Shown here: positions 57,538-64,000 of the stretch, one piece after another
Layout of the letters: every line of letters begins with the position of its first letter
Position numbering within the stretch: position 1 is the first letter of the stretch
DNA from: Tuctoria greenei
Taxonomy: Eukaryota > Streptophyta > Magnoliopsida > Poales > Poaceae
Assembly: GCA_036927565.1 (NCBI GenBank)
Contig: JAYESD010000001.1
Span: forward strand, 136,637,415-136,701,414
DNA length: 64,000 bases
Direction of reading: 5' to 3'
Notes under the pieces: model-generated
What the model saw: only the letters and a program-made list of their open reading frames with translations
The model's database searches: none
What the model was told of the DNA's origin: nothing
Made by a program: the position numbers and the translations under genes

Positions 57538-60500
57538 TGTGAAATCCCAAACTTTTGGAAACTTCTGTCTCCAATGTATAGCACATGAAATAATAGTTGA
57601 CTCCAATGTATGGCACATGAAATAACACATGAAATAATAGTTGTAAACATGTACATTGAAGACTAAGGTCATATGAGAGCCAATAAAGTTCATATGGACA
57701 TGAGTAAAATTTTTAATGTGAAGCTCTAGAAAAAAAACCTTGGATCCCTTTTTAAATTCAGCTAAGCTCAAATTTCCAAAGGTCTTGAATTTTAAATTTA
57801 ACACCTAAAATTTTGTGCTTTGCTCACAAGGGAAAAGTCAAAAGAAATAAAACAAACATGAGTGAATAAAAGTATATATGGAAATGTACAAGATATTCAA
57901 GTCAATGATCAAGGTACAAAAACATATTCTCCATTTGGTCAGGTTAGGCAATTAAAATATAGGACAATATATACATTAATATTAGGCGAAAGAATTAAAT
58001 GAAATGCATATAGATTAGAAAATTTTAATTTGAATCTAATTCAAATTTAACCAAACATGTTTATGTGGAATAGAACATATATTCAAAATAAGTGCTCAAA
58101 TTCAAATCTGCATTTGGACTAATTATTGAGCACATAATTGGAAACCCTTGACCATTAAAAAGGCAATAATTGAGTAGATTAAAATATATGCATAAAAGTT
58201 ATAAGTTCAAATTGGAATCTAATTCAAATTCTTATTTGCCAAATTGGATATTCAAATTTTCAAACCATTCAAATATAGCAGGACCAATTCTCTTCTGAAT
58301 TTAGAGTCCTTATCACATGTAGACTTGGGTAACAAAAAGGAATAACAGAATGGAGGGGATAAGGGCAAAGTGGGGCCCACCTGTAAGAGGAGCCCAAAGC
58401 AAAATTTGCTCTGTTTCACTTCACCCACGCGCGCCAGCACGGAGGAGCAGCGGCAAGCAGGTCGCCACCGCGATCTCCAGTGTGACGTCCTGCCTCGTGC
58501 ATGCACGCCACAGCGAGCCACGAAGACACCTGCCCAGCTCCGTCGTCGGCCTATAAAAGGGGCCCGAGCGCTCACTCTTCTTTCTTCCTTCCGCGTCGCG
58601 ATGCTCGACCGCCCGAATCACAGTCGCCCCCGCCCGAGCAAAGCCTCAATTATGTGCGTGCTCATACGGCCTCGACATCCCTGAGCCGAGGTTGCCGCCA
58701 CACTTAGCCTCCCAGAGGGAATCACAGTTTCCTTTTCTGGCGCGCCGACGACCTCCTTCGATTACAAACCGAGGTCCTTCCCCCATGGTTAGTAGCTCTA
58801 CAATTCCAGCCGCTCCCAGCATTCACACTTACGTACGACCCTTCCCGAGGCTTAGATAGCCCTATTCCCAATCCGGCCAACCGGAATTTTAAATCTCGTC
58901 GCCGCCTAGAATCGGTTCCACGGTGCCCTCATCCTCCGGCTGATTTAAATCCAATTAGACTGTGGTACAATGATCAGAGCATCACCACGAAGCTTCCAGA
59001 TCAAGAACCAGCTTCTCCCATGCCTTGTACACCGAGAACGCCGTCGCCGATCGTCGGGTTCCGCCGGTCGCCGGTGTAGACGCTTTTCCGTGGCTTTTCA
59101 GTCGAAACAGAGGCCACCAGTGAGTTCCTGAGGGTCGAAAACCCCCGAGTGGCAAGTCACGGCCACAGGAGAGGTGGTCCGACGTTCTCCGGCGAGTCGC
59201 CGGCCGGTCTCCGGCCATGGCACCGCCAGGGCTCGTCGGGGAAGAAAATAAACCCCGTGGGATTTTCTGTGGCGCCGGGATTTATTGTGACAATGCATTC
59301 AAACTGTGTGGCCCGGTGTGGCATCGGCTGGGGGGGAGAGTTGGAGGCCACGTGTCAGTTAATTAAAGAGTTTTCTTTTCCATTCAAAAAGAATTCCAGA
59401 AAATTGCCTAAACTTTGAAATACTATAACTTTGGCTAGGATGCTCCAAATTAGATGAAACAAATTTTGTAATTATTCTTAGAATCTTTAATTTCCAGTGG
59501 TCTATCCCAATCTTCATGAAAAGACCTAGAGAATATTCTATAAATAAATTAGTATAATGCATTGTGAACAATATAGAAAATAGGATTCTATTTAGAAAAT
59601 TCTGGAAATTTACCCAACCAATCATTTTGTTATGTATAAGCTCCAGTAGAAGTTTCAGGCATAACAAAGTTGTTTAAGAGGGTTTAATTCAAAGTCTTTG
59701 CCTAGGTTAATTATAATTCCAGAAAATAACAAATTAAATCCAGAAACTCAGAAGGACTTGTAAATTAAATATCTTACTGTAGGAAGCTTGAAAAATTGTG
59801 AAACCAATTTTGGTAGTTTCGATCAGTACTATCTAGATGTGCCATTTATGGACATGATAAAACCTCAGGTTTTATCTGCAATTTCCTAATTGAGGAAAGC
59901 TTGATAGATTTTTGTAGATCATTTTATCCCATCAAATTCTCTGAAATTTTATGGGAATTTCTTCATCACATCTCTAAACCAAAGTTAAATTATCAGAGCC
60001 AAAAGAACTCATCTGCATAAGAATATGTTCTGTATAGTTTCCTAATATACATGACTATATAAAATTTCTTATGTACATTCTCAGAATATGAAGTAATATC
60101 AAATTAAACTACCCAAATCCAAAATCAATACCCAACAGTACACTTTATTCATTCTTGAATTACAAACATACTTCTATTGTGAGTATGACATTGCATAATG
60201 TATGCATATTCATTAGTTAAGTTATTAAAGTATATTGTATGTTATATGCATCTTCATTGCGATAGACACCGTGACGAAAAGGAGTCGAAGAGGACCTGTT
60301 CGTGAAGCATCAAGCCACTGACTCTTTGACTTAGCGCAAACTAAGGCAAGCCCCGGTTTGCATTTAAAAGCTTTACAGAGTTTTGCAGTATTTCTCACTT
60401 ACATCTTTAGTTGATATTGTGCATTACATATAAGGTGTTTGATACCCCACTTGCATATCCATAAAATCCTATGGGAAGGTTGGGAAGGTTTACAGCTTGA

Positions 60501-61927
60501 CGTGTAGAACTGCTTTGCTAATGTATAGGAAATCTGGTAGAAGTCGAGTAGTTGGAATCTACTCGCGAGAGGATCACATTTTATTGATCACAAGTCAAGT
60601 AGTTGAATTCTACTTGCGAGAGAAGTCGAGTAAGGGAAACCTACTCGCGAGATGTTACCAAAATGTTCACTCTTAATAATTGGAGATGTGGACGGGGATG
60701 TTCCTGTAGGACGGGACGCACAAGGTTGTCTGATCCCCGATGAGGGGGACAATGCTTGCGACCACATTTGGGCCTGGACCAGTAAGGGTAAGGCAAATGT
60801 GGAGGTTGGTTGTAGCCCCGTCTGTGTCGGTTAAGGAACGTCTCGTGTGCGGCCCTGTTGAGCAAGTTTGAATAGTACCGGTTACATAATGGATTAATGG
60901 GGTCTATTAAACTGATGTAGCTCGGGCACCCTCGTGTCGAAACTTATACCGCCGTCCTTTGGGGGAAGATGATCGTAAGGTGGAACCTCTAAGGAGCAAC
61001 TTCGACGTGCTCGGTTAGGGACCTTACTTTTGGGACGGTAGAACTAGTTCGACATTGGGATGACGGGTGAAAGGTGGCCACATACGACGTGGTAGAGGAG
61101 TACAATGAAAGGTACTTCCGAGGGGGCGTATGTGTCGTGTATTCCGGGTGTGTCCTGATTGCAATCACCGTCCCTCGCGGTAATAGAGTACCACTTGTTC
61201 ACTGAGTTGTGACGTAGTAAATAAGAGTAATGGAATGATGATAAATATTGCCAATCTGCTTAATCATTGTATTGCAACCTTGTTTGGCTTAGAGATAGTA
61301 CAATTAAAAGTTTACAGTTTCCCCATACTTTAGCTGTAATAGCATTATGTGCTTTGGGCATGTCATATCATCGGCAAAGCGTTTCTTGTTTGATTGTGGA
61401 GTCTATGATGTGCCGTGTCTGAAGAATGTCATTTGCTACTTAAAATATGAATATAAGGATCCACTTGTAGGCGAGTCCGTTATGCTATTTCTTACCTATG
61501 CTTAGTACTTACCCCTGCATATGTCTAGTGAGACGGTTAAGTCTTGCTAAGCCTTATACTCACGTTTGCGCTTTAACAATTTTTGCAGGTATTAGTTTTA
61601 TTTCTGCTGTTCAGGTTGTACATGAGCCTCGAGTTATCGAGATAAATCTCATGTGAACCACGCCGCTGCTAAATGATTGTCATGTTGCCAGTGAGAAGCG
61701 TCCTAGGGCATGGATGTTTTCTCTTATGCTTAGATAGGTGAGAATATGAGTACGAAATTCCGCTACGTGTGTACTTCTGATGTACACTGTTTTGTAAACT
61801 CTGAATATAATTATGAAATGAAAATTTTGTATATTTTGGTACTCTCTTCGTGTGTGCTGTTAGGTGCCGCATCGCACGGCACCACCCAATGAGATCCTCG
61901 GATGTGTGGACTCCGGTGGTCCCCACA
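57538..61927 (+). repeat. 3' LTR of element E (4390 bp)
   Basis: Starts TGTGAAATCCC, ends GGTCCCCACA. Collinear with 46845-51242. TATA box at 58552-58559, hairpin units at 60545-60647, 31-base motif (unchanged) at 61374-61404. Confidence 0.95.
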
Positions 61928-62236
61928 CGAGGGCCACGCCCTGAGAAATGACCTCGGCCGTCCTCTGAAGATGGTGGCAACTCCAAAATGTGGTGTCCTA
62001 TCCACAAGTCGAACGGCCACAACTTGGAGGACTGCCGGGAGGTCCAAAACCTTGCTGAGCGCTACCACAAGCGCTGGGAAGAAGTTCCTTTTCGTTAGAG
62101 GGAAGGAAAGCAGAAAGTCGACGAAGCTCTGGCTGAAGAGGAGTTGGGCTTCGAGGACCCTAAAAAGGTCCTGAAGGCTGTGTACACCTCCGTCGACGAC
62201 GACTCCGACGTCACCGACAATGAGCGTTGAAAGACC
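61928..62236 (+). pseudogene. gag of element D, 3' piece, with CHHC-type knuckle
   Basis: Resumes after the duplicated CGAGG. Encodes WCPIHKSNGHNLEDCR (61991-62038), a C-x2-H-x4-H-x4-C variant of the zinc knuckle, as is usual for Tat gag. It then has an acidic linker with two in-frame stops (near 62096 and 62227). Confidence 0.8.
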
Positions 62237-63170
62237 ATGAACACCATCTTTGGTGGTTCATGGGACATCACCTCCCACCGTATCCTCAAGACCATGCGGC
62301 GAGACATGGCCTCAGTAGCTCCTACAGCCAGGGCGGAACCTCATTGGAAGTGGATGGACACTACCATCACTTTTGATGCTTCCGACTGCCCTCGGAACAT
62401 GATCGGAACTGGCCAGCTACCTTTGGTGGTATCACCTACCATCAACAACATTCAACTCCACCATGTAATGGTGGACGGAGGTTCGGGGCTGAACCTCATA
62501 AGCTTTGAGGCTTTTGTCAAGCTTCAGCTCCGACCTTCGGACCTTCGCCCTTCCCGACCTTTCTCCGGAGTAGGTCCGGGGGCCATAACACTGCTCGGTG
62601 CCATTACTCTCCCTGTGACCTTCGGGACTCGGGAGAATTATTGCACTGAGAAGTTGATCTTTGACGTCGCTCAGATCAACTTGACCTTCCATTCTGGGCA
62701 GGCCTACCTTGTACAAATTCATGGCTGCTGCTCATTATGGCTACCTGGTGTTGAAGATGCCAACACCAGTTGGCGTTCTCCAGATCCGCGGAGACCGTAC
62801 TGCCGGAGTGACTGCTCTGGAGGAACTCCATGCGCTTGCTATAGCACAGGAGGAGGAATCCAGGCAGGAGCAAGCTCCAAAACCCCCGAGCATTCGTCAG
62901 CGAGGCTCAACCTCCGCACCTCGCGTGCAACCAAGTGGCAGTGCCGACGTCCCCATCAAAGTCGTCCAAATCGGTTCCAATGCTGCTCATACCACTCGTA
63001 TATCGGGAGGTCTGAATGACAAATAGGAACTCGCGCTCATCACTTTCCTCTGGGCTAACGTCGACGTGTTTGCCTGGCAACTGTCACAAATGCCTGGGAT
63101 CCCAAGGGAAGTGATCGAGCATAATCTGAAGATCTATCCCGACGCTTGGCCCATACATTAGAAGCCTCGG
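62237..63170 (+). pseudogene. protease and linker of element D
   Basis: GSWDITSHRILKTM, then VMVDGGSGLNLIS with the catalytic Asp codon at 62474 (D-G-G-S, typical of Tat proteases). The frame shifts near 62700 and continues as YKFMAAAHYGYLVLKMP (from about 62712). It continues to ELALITFLWANVDVFAWQ (from 63028), the segment that precedes RT. TAG at 63025-63027 and TAG at 63159-63161 both stand where Gln would fit. Confidence 0.82.
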
Positions 63171-64000
63171 AAGCAATCCGTAGAGCGACTGAACTTCATA
63201 GGACAAGAAGTGAAGAAGTTGCTCAAAGCTGATTCATACGAGAAGTCTTCCATCCAAAATGGCTAGCAAACCCAGTCGTTGTACCCAAGGCCGGCAGGAA
63301 GCTTCGGATGTGTATCGACTACACAACACTAAATAAGGCATGCCCAAAAGATCCATTCCCACTACCTAGAATAGCTCAGATAGTGGATTCCACCTTCGGG
63401 TGTGAATTATTGTGTTTCCTAGACGCATATTCTAGGTACCATCAAATCAGAATGTCTAGGGAAGATGAAGAACATACTTCTTTTACCATAGTAGATGGAT
63501 TGTACTGTTATACAGCCATGCCATTTGGTCTCAAGAATGCAGCTTCAACATTTGTACGAGCTATGTACAAAATCTTTGGAGAGCTCATCAGAGACGTAGT
63601 GGAAGTGTATGTTGATGACATCGTAGTCAAGATCAAGGACAAGCAGTCACTACTTGACACCTTGCAAGCTGTCTTCGACAAGCTGCGGGTCACCCACACG
63701 AAGTTGAACCCAGACAAGTGCGTCTTTGGGGTTAGCTCTGGAAAGCTTCTCGGTTTCGTGGTAAACCACCAGGGCATAGAGGCAAATCAGGCGAAGATTA
63801 AGGCTATAGAGGAGATGCGGCCACCAGCCCGCATCAAAGATGTCCAGAAACTGACTGGATGTCTAGCTGCCCTCAGCCGGTTCATCTCAAGACTGGCAGA
63901 ATGGGCGCTACCCTTCTTCAAGCTATTGAGGAAGTTTGGACCATTTCAATAGTCTGAAGAAGCATAAAAGGCGTTCCAAGAGCTAAAGTAGCTCCTCACC
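63171..64000 (+). pseudogene. reverse transcriptase of element D, cut by the window end
   Basis: A one-base shift occurs near 63228. Then WLANPVVVPKAGRKLRMCID from about 63261, DYTTLNKACPKDPFPLPRI, MPFGLKNAASTFVRAM, and the catalytic YVDDIVVK at 63608-63631. The next conserved block is FVVNHQGIEANQAKIKAI. In-frame stops: TAG at 63950-63952 and two more before the window ends. Tat lineage is judged from the sequence around YVDD. Confidence 0.88.

Larger units (their letters stand above)
46845..61927 (+). mobile_element. youngest, nearly intact Tekay-like chromovirus (element E, 15.1 kb)
   Basis: Perfect 5-bp target duplication CGAGG at 46840-46844 and 61928-61932, inside the gag of element D. 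LTRs 46845-51242 (4398 bp) and 57538-61927 (4390 bp) are collinear. In the first 200 bases I count about four differences, and the rest looks similar. Primer-binding site 51247-51258, gag from 53023, pol to 57474, polypurine tract 57525-57537. Pol is open throughout; gag has two stops. Confidence 0.96.
44614..64000 (+). mobile_element. plus-strand Tat-like element (element D), split by element E and cut by the window end
   Basis: 5' LTR 44614-45494, primer-binding site at 45497, gag in two pieces (45532-46844 and 61928-about 62230), protease (about 62240-62720), RT from 63170 on. The 3' part is outside the window. Bases before the LTR are CAACT. Many stops and frameshifts. Confidence 0.88.

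Overview
This window looks like intergenic DNA of a grass (Poaceae) nuclear genome. I found no intact host gene in 64 kb. Nearly everything is nested, inactivated LTR retrotransposon DNA of three Ty3/gypsy lineages: Athila-like, Tat-like and Tekay/Del-like chromovirus. Two DNA-transposon remnants are also present: a CACTA transposase piece, and a Pack-MULE that carries a captured 2-alkenal-reductase fragment and is itself hit by a Tourist-like MITE. The grass assignment is an inference from the element types: Tekay elements with 4.3-4.4 kb LTRs, Tat elements with an antisense extra ORF, and a Pack-MULE. The species cannot be read from the sequence.

Layout, left part. 1-6994 is the 3' part of an Athila-like element: gag-protease, then an ATHILA-type ORF with no reverse transcriptase or integrase between them, then a 3' LTR. 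It abuts 6995-8239, the 3' end of a Tat-like element. That element sits in the 3' LTR remnant of a minus-strand Tekay-like element spanning 8240-20676, which also holds a solo Tat LTR (8263-9212, TSD CCACT). The 5' LTR of this minus-strand element (14194-20676) contains the Pack-MULE (17831-20093) and the MITE (17957-18219). To its right lies a broken CACTA Tnp2 gene (20677-about 21330).

Layout, middle. 22525-38052 is a complete but decayed plus-strand Tekay-like element (LTRs of 4329 and 4334 bp, near-perfect 5-bp TSD).

Layout, right part. A minus-strand LTR (38230-40429) is followed by the 3' end of a minus-strand Tat element (LTR 40430-41461, antisense extra ORF 42003-43358). A second minus-strand LTR starts at 43359 and is interrupted at 44614 by a plus-strand Tat element that runs off the window. 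That element's gag gene is split by the youngest insertion, a 15.1-kb Tekay-like element at 46845-61927 (perfect TSD CGAGG, LTRs of 4398 and 4390 bp, pol reading frame of 1239 codons with all catalytic residues).

How the parts work together. Only the element at 46845-61927 comes close to being functional, and its gag has two stop codons. The most interesting signals are non-coding: (1) a covarying hairpin in the transcribed part of the Tekay LTRs, triplicated in the youngest element; (2) a 31-base identity shared between Athila and Tekay LTRs; (3) a conserved splice donor just after the primer-binding site and an acceptor 1-2 bases before the gag ATG, suggesting a leader intron; (4) ACGTG-box arrays in Tat LTRs; (5) an Athila-like element that has a promoter-like stretch where pol should be.
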